DNA of 64,000 nt from Scatophagus argus (taxonomy: Eukaryota; Chordata; Actinopteri; Scatophagidae). A program made the translations under genes and the position numbers. The notes beneath the pieces were generated by a model, which made no database searches, had not been told where the DNA came from, and worked only from the letters and a program-made list of their open reading frames with translations. Positions 54,619 to 64,000 of this stretch are shown here, one piece after another (the stretch's first letter is position 1; each line of letters begins with the position of its first letter). The DNA lies in assembly GCF_020382885.2 (NCBI RefSeq), contig NC_058508.1:1976055-2040054 (forward strand). The letters are read 5' to 3'.

Positions 54619-55282
54619 ACATGAGATGAGCTGCTTTGGAAGTCCTGGTGAGAAGGAGCGGGCAGAGCTCAGTCATGACCCGCCCACACTGTTGTCAGCG
54701 GTGACGGCACCTCCCTGTCACGCGCCGCCCCCACCCCCTCTTCTGCGTGCCGAAGATCAGCTTCAGAAAAAGAAAAAAAAAACAAAAAACTCATGTGATA
54801 AAGAAAAACCTGTTTTTAAAGCAAATGACCAACCAAGATGAAGTCCACACAAGTCAGCTTTCTCATATTGAGAGCTCAGCTATGCCATTTCTGGGTTAGC
54901 CCTCCCTCCACCTCTGCCCACCTCCCTACTCTGGTCTACTTATCATTACATGATTATTTTCTTCCAGATTATTTTGTTCTTTTTTGTTTTGTTTTTTTTT
55001 TTGCTTTCATGAATGACAATGACAAATGGCAGAAATTCTATCTGTAAACAGATGTGGACCAGGGTTGTGCTTGGAGTATAGAAAATGAGTTTCAGGAGTA
55101 AATTGCAAAAATTGTTTGAAAGAACATAACCAGTTGAAACCAAAATGTTTATCTTGGGTGTACATGTCTCCCTTTGCTTTTACCCAGTTTTTTTTTTTTG
55201 TTTTTTTTTTTTGGTTTCTCATGTGGCGTTCTGGCAGCGTGCTTGAGCGTGTTCAAATGTTATTAAAGCAAACAATTATGAC

Positions 55283-55296
55283 AATAAAATAATAAA
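55283..55296 (+). terminator. gspt1 poly(A) signals
   Basis: Two AATAAA hexamers (55283-55288 and 55291-55296) lie about 670 bp after the stop codon and are preceded by ATTAAA at 55262. A GT-rich stretch, 'gtgtgttcattttcgg', follows, as expected of a downstream element. Confidence 0.7.
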
Positions 55297-55309
55297 TTGG
55301 GAAAACAAA

Positions 55310-56620
55310 GTGTGTTCATTTTCGGAGCACATTCGGTGTCTGGGTTCATACTTTTTTTTGCCATGTTGAGATAACACCAGTCACTTAAACTCTTAAAGTG
55401 GTTGCCTTTAATGCAGTTTAAACATTGTGTGGGGGACATGTTGGTGAACCATTTCACTCTTAAAATAGTAAATTGGTTGTGTCTATATTATGAGATGTGT
55501 ACGTGTGTGTCATTTGATGGGTAACAAATGTCAGTTCAAGAAGGGATCTATCGGGATCGTTTAGAAACTCAACATTTTGTCCACCAGAGGGCGCTGATGA
55601 CTTTATTTTCATACTGTTAAAAAATGTCTACTTAATGAAATGTGTATCTCGCTCACAGCACTGTCAGAACTGTTTAGTTTTTTTTTAAACTTTCATTATC
55701 AACCTAAAGAATCCAGTAATGCTGTGGCTGTACATGGAGCACCTGCAGGTACTGGCGTTAGGCTGATCTACATTCACCACAAATGGAGGCGTTTAAGTAA
55801 GTGACTGCACTGACATTATATATATTTACGTATCACTGTTTTAGGTCTGATTGATTCCACTGATGAGATGTTGTTCACACAATAAAGTGACTGAGTTTAA
55901 AGGCCGCACAGGTGATCAGAGCTGATCTGTTAAGTGCCCTTGTCGACCCACTTTGTCAACACTGCCTCTTCCTGTTTTGGCCAACTGATACAACAGTATA
56001 CCTGGAATAACACAAAGTTCCAGGGGTTTTTTTTATTATTATTTTTGTGACCTACCAATAAAGCTGAGAGGTTACCTTGTTAAGTAATGTCATGAGTTTC
56101 TTGAGACAGCAAGTTGAGGCTCATTAGGTGAATATGAGCTGTTCAGATCAGAAAGCTTAAATAAAGGTTAGATACAGATATGTTTTTGGGGTTGGGTGGA
56201 AAATGAAGATATTTTTAAATAAACCCAGAGGTTGCACAGCATGTTGGAAGCTGAAGAATTAAAAAGTGCTGCAGTCCACTGAAAAAAGTCCTACTTTCAA
56301 TAGAAGACTTTGAGAATCACATTTCAAAGGAATATATTTTATTGTCAAAATTTTATTTTTTAATTTTATTTGTTTGATACTTAAAGACTGGCTTGCACAA
56401 AAGAAAAAAAGAATTATTTGAATCTAATATTAATTCAGAGTTTAGCCAAACTAGATTTTGAATTACACAGAGCTGTGTTGCACAATGAATTCATTCCCAC
56501 TGAATTCCCAGCACACCCCGTCACTTCACACAGGTAGGTGTTACTGTTAACAATGGCTCCGTGCTGTGAAAACAACTGGAAACACATATTCTGGGTAAAA
56601 TGCATCTGAATCAGTCTGTT
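55310..56620. other. Intergenic DNA between gspt1 and tmem238
   Basis: No coding region or clear mobile element is seen. The stretch is AT-rich with poly(T)/poly(A) runs. It contains a full match to the CTCF consensus at 55581-55595. Confidence 0.55.
55581..55595 (+). promoter_or_regulatory. CTCF-consensus motif
   Basis: CCACCAGAGGGCGCT fits every position of the CTCF core CCASYAGRKGGCRSY. It lies between the 3' end of gspt1 and the promoter of tmem238, where an insulator or loop anchor would be plausible. Binding itself cannot be judged from sequence, and such words can also travel in repeats. Confidence 0.5.
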
Positions 56621-56624
56621 CCGT

Positions 56625-56833
56625 GAAGAAAAAAAAGGCGGGCCTTACCGACCAGGTGGAGCTCTCAGCCCCTCCCCCAGTGGTACCACGCCCCTCGTCT
56701 GTGAGTCTGAAGGAGGTGACCTGAGCGCCTCACCTGGCTCACCTTACAGCAGCCCGGAAACTCAATGCCTCGGCTCCAAGGCTGCGGGCGGTGAATGGTT
56801 GTTGTCTGAGACCTCAGCGTCTCTTATGTGGAC
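56625..56833 (+). promoter_or_regulatory. tmem238 promoter and 5' leader
   Basis: GC-rich, TATA-less sequence with Sp1-type boxes (aggcgggcc, cccctccccc, cacgcccctc) and a CpG-rich 'ggctgcgggcggtg' before the start codon. An upstream ATG at 56826 is out of frame with the protein and in a weaker context. Confidence 0.5.
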
Positions 56834-57364
56834 ATGGAACCGGTGTACCAGGGTCTGGGCCGCTGTGTGTGCTGTTTTTGGCTTGCAGTAGCCTTTGACA
56901 TCGTGGGACTGCTCGTGCTGCTCGTCGGGGTGTTTGTCAACGTGTTTTTCTATGACTTGCTCATCTACGCGGGCGCCATCGTCATCTTCCTCAGCCTGGT
57001 CTGGTGGGTGTTTTGGTACTCCGGGAACATCGAGGTGCCCCCGGCGGAGCTGGAGGATGATGTCGGGTTACTGAAGAAGGACAAGGGCGCTTTTGGCGGC
57101 ATCAGCGGGGCGGTGAGGCGCCTCTCCAGCCGCGTGTCAAGCGGCATCAGAAACTCGTTGCGCAGGAACGGAGGACCGTCCAGCACCCGCACGGGCCGCG
57201 CGCAGAGGTCAGCCAGCGGGCCGCCTTTGGCCTCTGGTCAACAGGTCGCCGTTGCTATGACAACGATGACCCCACAGGAGGATACCCCGCACGCTGCAGT
57301 CTCCTCAGTGGCGGGCTGTCACATAGAGATGCCACACACTACAACAGAGACCTCACCTACATAG
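56834..57364 (+). CDS. tmem238: TMEM238-like two-pass membrane protein
   Basis: The single exon encodes 176 residues from ATG 56834, which has G at -3 and G at +4; an in-frame GTG two codons upstream is not taken as start. A short N-terminus with GLGRC precedes a hydrophobic helix (about residues 15-38). The polar YDLLIYAG turn and a second helix (about 42-62) follow, ending in [10 protein letters not shown], the word that marks the TMEM238 family. The cytoplasmic tail is basic and serine/arginine-rich ([20 protein letters not shown]), then threonine/proline-rich. The molecular function of the family is unknown to me. Base composition is much richer in GC than the flanks, as expected for a teleost single-exon gene with a CpG-rich 5' end. 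The ancestral family is also intronless or nearly so. Confidence 0.88.
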   Translation: MEPVYQGLGRCVCCFWLAVAFDIVGLLVLLVGVFVNVFFYDLLIYAGAIVIFLSLVWWVFWYSGNIEVPPAELEDDVGLLKKDKGAFGGISGAVRRLSSRVSSGIRNSLRRNGGPSSTRTGRAQRSASGPPLASGQQVAVAMTTMTPQEDTPHAAVSSVAGCHIEMPHTTTETSPT

Positions 57365-57627
57365 AGTGGGCCCACAGGTAGGCCTGTCTGTGAGTCGGAT
57401 ATGAACATCAGGGATCTGACAGTTCAACATCCATAGTCTGCACATGGAACAATTATGTCCTTTTTTTAAAAAACTTTTCTTTATTGTTTTATGTATTCCA
57501 AGTGCAGCGATGTGAATCTATCCATTCGATACGCTAAACTACAGTGTTTTTAAGGTTTGATTCGAATTAAAGTTTAATTCGATTGTTTTCTCAGTGGCCG
57601 CACCTGATGCCAACACAATACAACTGG

Positions 57628-57633
57628 AATAAA
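57628..57633 (+). terminator. Probable tmem238 poly(A) signal
   Basis: AATAAA about 265 bp after the stop codon, the first in this strand. Confidence 0.5.
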
Positions 57634-58889
57634 GATAACTTGTGTTTATTAATATTATTGTTATTAATTCATATGAGTAAAATTAAATATCCAAACATCA
57701 AACGTATTGTATTGAATTTCTGTGTTGGATTATGTGAAACAAAAGACATCACATTTTATTCATTTTAAGAGGGTTTCACAGGGTTCAACTGCATAAATGA
57801 TCCTCATTTAATTCTGGATTTTGAACTATGAGAAAACATCTTTCCAGGCGTAATCTTACTTCAGTGTAACTGTATTTTCTTTCAGTTTGATGTGGTTCAA
57901 ATGCAGGACTAACTGCAGCCGAGGCAGTAAAAACTCTTATCATTGGGTAAATGATTAACCGTGCTCAAAGACAAGCCCTTACTTTAAACAATAGCAGCTT
58001 TAACTGAAACTAACACATCAAATTAATAGGACGACCTCTGTTATAACACACATAAATGATCCTTCTGATCACCTTTTGTCAAGTCAATCATGTTTCATCC
58101 ATTTTCTGCCCCACAGAGACTTGAATAGAGCCTGCCTGCCTCACATTGTCTTCAGTGTGCTCCAGATGGTGCACAGCTTTTCTACTGTTTTGTTTTTATT
58201 GAGAAATTATTCATAATTGATGATGATACATGTGAGCAGTTGTTGAGTTGTTATGACATGTTTTCTATTCAAATGTATGTTTAGAAATGTTTTGTTTTAA
58301 TCAGTATGCCAGCATGGAATAAGTCTTTTTGAGATCAACAGACAAAGTTAGGACTTTTATATTGATGACAGTTGTAAAAATGAGGCCAATCTCACAGGAA
58401 ATTCAAAATTGTGTACAGCATATGTATCGTTTTTGGTCTGATGGTCCTTTAACAAAAGTTGAAAATTGTCACTTTGTACCAAAAAATAGTACCAAACGTT
58501 TAAATGTTTGTAAGACAAGCGTGAGCTGAATGTGTTACATACCAACATGGTCAATGCTGGAAACCATATTTGTTTTCCAGTACGACGCAACTCACAAATT
58601 CACTGAAAGACAAACTGAATTTAGAAATACTGAATCCATTTTGAAAGTTCTTGTCAGGTTTTAGATATTTTTAATGATTTTTGTGGCTGTTGTAATGACG
58701 TGTGACCAATGCTTTGTGTGATCTGTACTGTTTTCTGTATATGCTGCTATGATTTTTATCATTTGCAGTTGTAACTTTATTTTAATCTTAACAATCTGAG
58801 GAGACTGTTGAATGTTCACCACCGCATATGTCATCCAGAAGTTGATGGACCAAAACTTGCTGCAGTTGAATGTCAACAGAACTATTGCC

Positions 58890-58950
58890 TTCAGCTTTGT
58901 AACTTCCTGATTACAGAAATATTTCATTCAGCTTTGTAACTTCCTGATTA
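58890..58950. repeat. 24-bp direct duplication
   Basis: A 24-base word beginning 'ttcagctttgtaac' and ending 'ttcctgatta' occurs twice without mismatch, with 13 bases between the copies. It looks like a recent local duplication. Confidence 0.9.
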
Positions 58951-59089
58951 GAACACACTTTTATCTTGCTTACCTTTAAAGTTGCTGTAATTAGATGTAT
59001 CAGATGACAATGTGAACTCATGGTGACAGTGGTCACTCGAGATGAACCTACAGATAATTATCACGTGAATCTGCAGCTGACTTCTGCTT

Positions 59090-60610
59090 TATGCAGCGTT
59101 ATAGTGAGTTTCAACTCATTGTCAAAATTCAAATTCACCCGGCCCAGTCCTATTTTCCCTCACCCATTCTCTCTCAGCATTCACCCTACCCTCAGTCAAT
59201 GAAATTAGCAAACTTATTCAAAAATCCAAATCTTCAACCTTCCAATTAGACCCCCTTCCTACCATTTTTGTCTCTGTTCCCTCTCATCACAGACATCATT
59301 CACTCTTCCCTCACCACTGGAATTGTTCCTTCCTCTCTCAGAATACCCACTGTAACTCCAATATTCAAAAAACCTGGTTCAGATCCCAACAGTCTCAATA
59401 ATTTTTGTCCTGTTTCAAATATTCCATTCATCTCCAACATTCTTGAACAATTCCAGTCTGGTTTCCGTCCTTTCCATAGCACTGAAACATCACTTCTCAA
59501 AATCACTAACAACCTCCTCCTTGCTGCTGACTCCAGTACACTAACCATTCTCCTCCTGCTTGATCTGAGTGCAGCCTTCGACCTCACACACCATCCTTCT
59601 GGACAGACTTTCTTCTATTGGCATCACAAACACACCTCTTAAATGGTTCCTTTCATACCTTTCAGACTACACTCAGTTCATCCAGGTAAAATCACTCACT
59701 TCCCACCCAGTCCATGTCACCACAGGTGTGCCCCAGTCCTCTGCCCCTGTTGTTCACCATTTACCTTTTCCCTCTCGGTCACATTTTCCGCAAACATCAA
59801 ATCCACTTTCACTGCTACGCGGATGACACCCAGCTTTACCTTTCAACCAAATCTAGCTCAACACTCCCACCTTCCTCCCTCACCAGTTGCCTCCTTGAAA
59901 TAAAATCCTGGTTCACCTCAAGTTTCCTCAAATTAAACAGCAATAAACCAGAACTTCTTCTAACAGGCACAAAATCAACATTAAAGAAAGTCCATAACTT
60001 CTCTATTCCCATCGATGACTCCTCCATCTCCCCCTCCCCTCAGTTAAAGAGTCTGGGGGTCATCCTTGACAGCACTCTCTCCTTGACCTCCCACATCAAT
60101 AGTGTCACTCGGTCCTCCTACTTCCATCTCTGTAACATCAACTGTCTCTGTTCTTCCCTCACTCCTCTCTCCACTGCCATTCTTGTTCACAACCTCATCA
60201 CCTCCTGTTTAGACTACTGCAACTCCCTTCTGTTTGCCCCCCCCCCCCCAAAAAAAAACCCCTTCATAAACTCTAACTGGTCCAAAATTCAGCTGCCCGT
60301 ATCATCACACGCACCCATTCAGCCGCTCTACTCCCCAGCTCTGGAACTCACTTCCACCTGACCTCCGTAACTCTGACTCACTTCATTTCAAATCCAAACT
60401 CAAAGCCTATCTGTTTACACTGGCCTGCTCACTCTGACCACTACTGCATGGAAGCATTGTCCATTTTAAATTGGTTTTTTTTATTTTTATTCTCTGTTAT
60501 TGTTGCTAATATTGTGTGTGGGTGTTTTTTGTTTTTTATGATTAATGATGTAAGGTAATCTTGAGTGTCTAGAAAGGCACCTCTAAATAAAATGCATTCT
60601 TATTCTTCTT
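59090..60610 (+). mobile_element. L2-clade LINE relic with reverse transcriptase
   Basis: Reverse transcriptase blocks appear in order: ITDIIHSSLTTGIVPSSLR, VTPIFKKPGSDPNSLNNFCP, FQSGFRPFHSTETSLLKITN, LLLDLSAAFD, LLDRLSSIGIT, GVPQSS, then the catalytic [18 protein letters not shown] and [13 protein letters not shown]. After [13 protein letters not shown] a large part of the C-terminal domain is deleted. Words such as PALELTST and 'cactggcctgctc' mark the end, and the tail is 'aaataaaatgcattcttatt'. At least three frameshifts and the missing endonuclease show that it cannot move. It lies downstream of tmem238. Confidence 0.9.
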
Positions 60611-61865
60611 ATTACTATTATGCATATTTTCATTTCAGTGAATTGTTAATGTAAATATGTTCAATTAAGTAAATCACTCAGGCACTCGAGATTATGTGAG
60701 ACCACAAGTGTCAGCTGTCCTTTCAGTATCAGTCACAGCTTGTAATGACAACTATACAGGTGTGTCAGTGCACCTAAAGCCCAATGGATAAGCCTACTCT
60801 CCACCTTACAAAACATGTAGCATTCTGAAAGGAAAATTCATTCATTCATTCCTTCAGAGCTTTCAAGTAGAAATACCCTTCAGGTAGCCCATAAAGCAGG
60901 AGCAGCTGCTGCTTGTGATAACAGCAGTTTGGATCAGACTACCAGCTCATGCGGTTTCAAGTTTATGCTGTGACCTTTACCTTACTAAAGAAATACGGTT
61001 TCTGTTATATATCATGTTGCTGGTTAGTTGGGACCTACTGATCCTTCTTGCAGCAGCCAAGATGTTACAGCAGGGAAGATATAATTAAATGCATAATGCA
61101 GTCAAATAAAGGTGAGCTGAATGGTTACGGTGAAGAGAATAGTGGCGTGGAAAAAGAAGTGTAGTTTACCACAGGCTCCCTTGTCCCCACCCATGCTGAT
61201 AACAAGCCTCAGTGTTTAACCTTTGGAACCAGTTGACTTTATTATGCTGCTGTTTCCTCTGGCTGTGGCCATGCTCTACAAAAATGTAACAAATGTACTT
61301 ACCTCAGTGACATCACCAAGCTACATTAGAGTCACAGAGAGCAAACAACAGCTGAACTAAAGACGGAGGTGAGTTTTCCTGCTGAGCAGTGGGAGCTGCA
61401 CAAGAGGAAGCACACTGAATTCCAGGAGGCAACAATGCGCTGCTCTTCATGCTTCATGACTTAAAACCATAGATATAAACAATCATTAGAGGCAGGGCCA
61501 TAGTTCGTGTATTTTGAAAATTCTAGGGTCATGAGCCACCACCTGGTACGTATTCCTCAGTATGAGTTAAAACCTAAACTCCAACAACTAAACTAAATGA
61601 CATGAGGAAATGGATTGGAACTGAATTTCTGAACCAAAAAAAAAACCCCCCACAGTGATCATTTGATTTTAACTTTGGTGTTGTGACACCACAGCTTACA
61701 TGAAGTACTGGCCTGTGCTGAAACTGTTCATTAAACTGCCTGTGGATTTCATCTTTAGTCTCTGTTCTCTGTAGATGTGTATCATTTTTACTGATCAGTG
61801 AAGTACAGTAGTTCATACACTCTTATGACTCCCTTTAGGATTAGATACAAGACATTTATATTGGT
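60611..61865. other. Intergenic DNA without recognised features
   Basis: Only short, unconvincing open frames and simple ATTC repeats near 60838 are seen. No gene can be supported. Confidence 0.5.
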
Positions 61866-62465
61866 ATCCAGAGGTGTAACGTAACAAGTACATTTACTCA
61901 AGTACTGTACTTGCATAGAAATTTCAGGTACTCTCTTTATATTCCACTTTCTACTTGTACATCACTACATGTTGGAGGGAAATGTTTTATTTTTTTACTT
62001 CACTACATTTAACAGTTAAAAATATTACTTTTTTCACAAAACATACAAAGAGCTTACATGATATGATGTTGCAGCATGATGCAGTATTTATAAGTATAGC
62101 TACAAGATTATTTGATTAATTAATGGGTTAATTGGCATCAAATTAATTGACAAGGGAAAAAAACAACTAAAAATGTTTCATGGTTGTGAACTCTTACAAA
62201 TCAAACAGTCAGTTAATCTGATGGAGAAAACAGAGAGCAGATTAATCCAAAAGGAAAATGATCATCAGCCGCAGTCTTGTGCAAAATGATTCAAAATGAG
62301 CTCGACATCAAACAACTGCAACTGCAAAATCCTGCTTTTACATTGAGGCTCGAGTAATAATAATCTAATAAGGTCAGATATTACAGTGGAACAGGCACAG
62401 GGGACATTTTACTCACTGAGTACTTTTACTTTGAATAGTTTGAGTACATTTTCCTTATCATATTT
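61866..62465. mobile_element. Non-autonomous DNA element ('aagtacatttactcaagtac' family), truncated
   Basis: 'aagtacatttactcaagtac' and 'cttcactacatttaacagtt' at the left and 'gagtacttttactttgaata' at the right follow the order of a very common teleost repeat whose intact form is flanked by CAGTGGTGGAA repeats. Those outer termini are missing or mutated here. Confidence 0.6.
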
Positions 62466-62469
62466 CCAT

Positions 62470-63110
62470 ACATACTGAAGGACCATACCCATCCAGGTCA
62501 CAGGCTGTTTACTCTGCCGCCATCCGGGGAAGCGCTATAGGACTATGCACACCTGCGCAACATGGCTTAAGAACAGTTTCTATCCCACCACCATCAGATC
62601 GATGAACCCTCTGCACCCCCCCTTGCTGCATCCACTACACCCACCCCTTAACACACACCCTAAAATCCATTCCACACTGCAACCCCAGCACTCATGGGTC
62701 TTGTGCAATGGTTCCTGTTCTACCTCCACTGCTACATTGCAGCTCACTGTATACCAGTACTACTCTGCTGTGCAATACTCTGTCGTATCGTACTGTTGCG
62801 CGTTAATACTACTCTGTCCTGCAATACCTGGACTTGTGCAATACTACTTGTCGTGCAATACCACTCTGCTGCTGTGCATACTCTTCACCGTATATATTCG
62901 TAGCAACTGTAAAATTTTCTTAGGTGGGTTTGTATTTCTGGTTATATTTTTTAGCTGTATATAGTGTTGTGCATTTTAGAACCTTTATTCTATTTAACTG
63001 CTCTTATCTAGGGCTTCTTACTCTGTGCATCTGTTGGCCTGCTCTGAACAACATCTCACTGTACTTGTATAGTGACAATAAACACTTCTATTCTATTCTA
63101 TTTTTACTTA
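62470..63110 (+). mobile_element. LINE C-terminal end and 3' untranslated tail
   Basis: The first 170 bp encode, across a frame break, HRLFTLPP-like residues and then MHTCATWLKNSFYPTTIRSM, the C-terminal block of fish LINEs. A long 3' untranslated region follows and ends in 'gtgacaataaacacttctat' plus TATTC repeats, a typical tail. It is a 5'-truncated copy. Confidence 0.7.
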
Positions 63111-64000
63111 AATAAAAATAAAAAATAAATACATATAAATACTTATAAATAAATAATTATAATAATAATAATAACATGTACATGTTCAATGTACCAGTCC
63201 ACAAGTGCTGATGATATATATTATTTAAAATAATATATGTTGTGTATACTTATATACTTTTGCCTTAAATTAAAAAAGCTTGCATATAAGGCTCCTTATG
63301 AGTGTAAAAATTAATCTGTATATATTTTAACTTTTTATACAGTTGCCATATTTAAAACGTTGGAGGTTGTCTTGGAGGTTTTCAGTAACATTGCTTTTAT
63401 GACACTTAGAGGCTCTTTTGTAACTGCTGAGATTCATTTATGTGTTATTAAAATGAAATTTCCTTATTACCTATATTACATGTAATTCCATCCATATATA
63501 AAAACAAGTATTTGAAAAAAATGTTTACTTTTCAAGATTTATTCCTTTTACTTCAGAAAATCATATTTAGTCAGGACAAACCTCTCACTGGCAATTGTAG
63601 ACAGTAAATCTGTTGTAAAAAAAAGTCTCATATTTAAATGCAACTATCTTACCATCATGTAAAACTGGTACAGAATATCTCTCAGACATTCCATATATTC
63701 TCTGTATGGCTGGGCTGAAGCTGCATTGCTGGACTCTTTCAGAACGGTCTCACAATGTGTCCTCAAACTGTTCCTATTTTTATATTTTAAATATAATAAT
63801 ATAATAAATAAATATGTCCCTTTGGCGACCCCAAGTGGTAGTATAAAAAACAACAGTGCCCACTGTTATAGGCACATAATGTCAGTAGCCTATACCTAGA
63901 GATTTTACTAATATAATATACATTTCATTAATAACATATTACTGATATGTATTTTATCTAGTCCATGAAGTCATCATTCATTCACCACTTTGTATCCAAT
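63111..64000. other. AT-rich intergenic DNA at the right edge
   Basis: The stretch holds AAT/TAA-rich simple sequence and no supported gene. 'ggcgaccccaagtggtagta' near 63826 looks like the end of a dispersed repeat but is too short to name. Confidence 0.4.

Larger units (their letters stand above)
57365..59085. other. tmem238 3' untranslated region and intergenic DNA
   Basis: An AATAAA at 57628-57633 is the likely poly(A) signal of tmem238. The rest is AT-rich without recognisable genes. A 24-bp direct repeat lies at 58890-58913 and 58927-58950. Confidence 0.5.

Overview
The window is vertebrate nuclear DNA, almost certainly from a teleost and probably a spiny-rayed fish. The evidence is exons joined by GT-AG introns, conserved vertebrate gene families, and teleost-type interspersed repeats: LINE tails ending in a tandem GAATTG-type tail, tRNA-derived SINEs, Tc1/mariner relics and hAT-type MITEs. 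No operon, CRISPR array, phage or other prokaryotic feature is present.

Four protein-coding genes lie in tandem on the + strand. (1) About 713-3361 holds the last five coding exons (255 residues) of a mitochondrial ATP-Mg/phosphate carrier of the SCaMC family, closest to SLC25A23; its 5' half, with the EF-hands, lies left of the window. (2) About 14330-38203 holds a complete pdxdc1 gene: one non-coding first exon and 22 coding exons that join without a frame break into 786 residues, against 788 in human PDXDC1. (3) 43383-54618 holds a complete 14-exon gspt1 (eRF3a, the translation-termination GTPase), 580 residues. (4) 56834-57364 holds an intronless tmem238-like two-pass membrane protein of 176 residues. 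These genes are functionally unrelated and nothing suggests that they act together. Human PDXDC1 and GSPT1 both lie on 16p13, so that pair may be an old linkage.

The rest is intergenic or intronic DNA rich in decayed mobile elements. The main ones are a minus-strand jockey/CR1-like LINE relic (5.1-6.6 kb), a tRNA-derived SINE (13.3 kb), RT relics (15.8 and 26.7 kb), repeated LINE 3' tails (2.2, 17.2-17.6, 23.4, 34.5, 35.8 kb), a Tc1 element with recognisable terminal repeats (23.8-24.8 kb), a 457-bp hAT MITE with a target-site duplication (25.46-25.92 kb), a second Tc1-like relic (28.1-28.6 kb), several copies of a family carrying a 'ttccaaaaaa-ttggga' type terminus (19.4, 30.9, 35.3, 46.2 kb), an L2-clade LINE relic (59.1-60.6 kb), and a non-autonomous DNA element abutting a LINE 3' end (61.9-63.1 kb). 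The 7.5-kb pdxdc1 intron between 23660 and 31207 is the densest cluster.

I found no convincing undescribed biological system. The points most worth a second look are the apparent absence of the PLP-binding lysine in the PDXDC1 decarboxylase fold, a long CA microsatellite directly against the splice acceptor of the first coding exon of pdxdc1, a full consensus match to a CTCF motif between gspt1 and tmem238, and two short perfect hairpins in introns. Exon boundaries were placed by hand from splice signals, reading frame and remembered family sequence. Family names for repeats are by recognition, not by database search.
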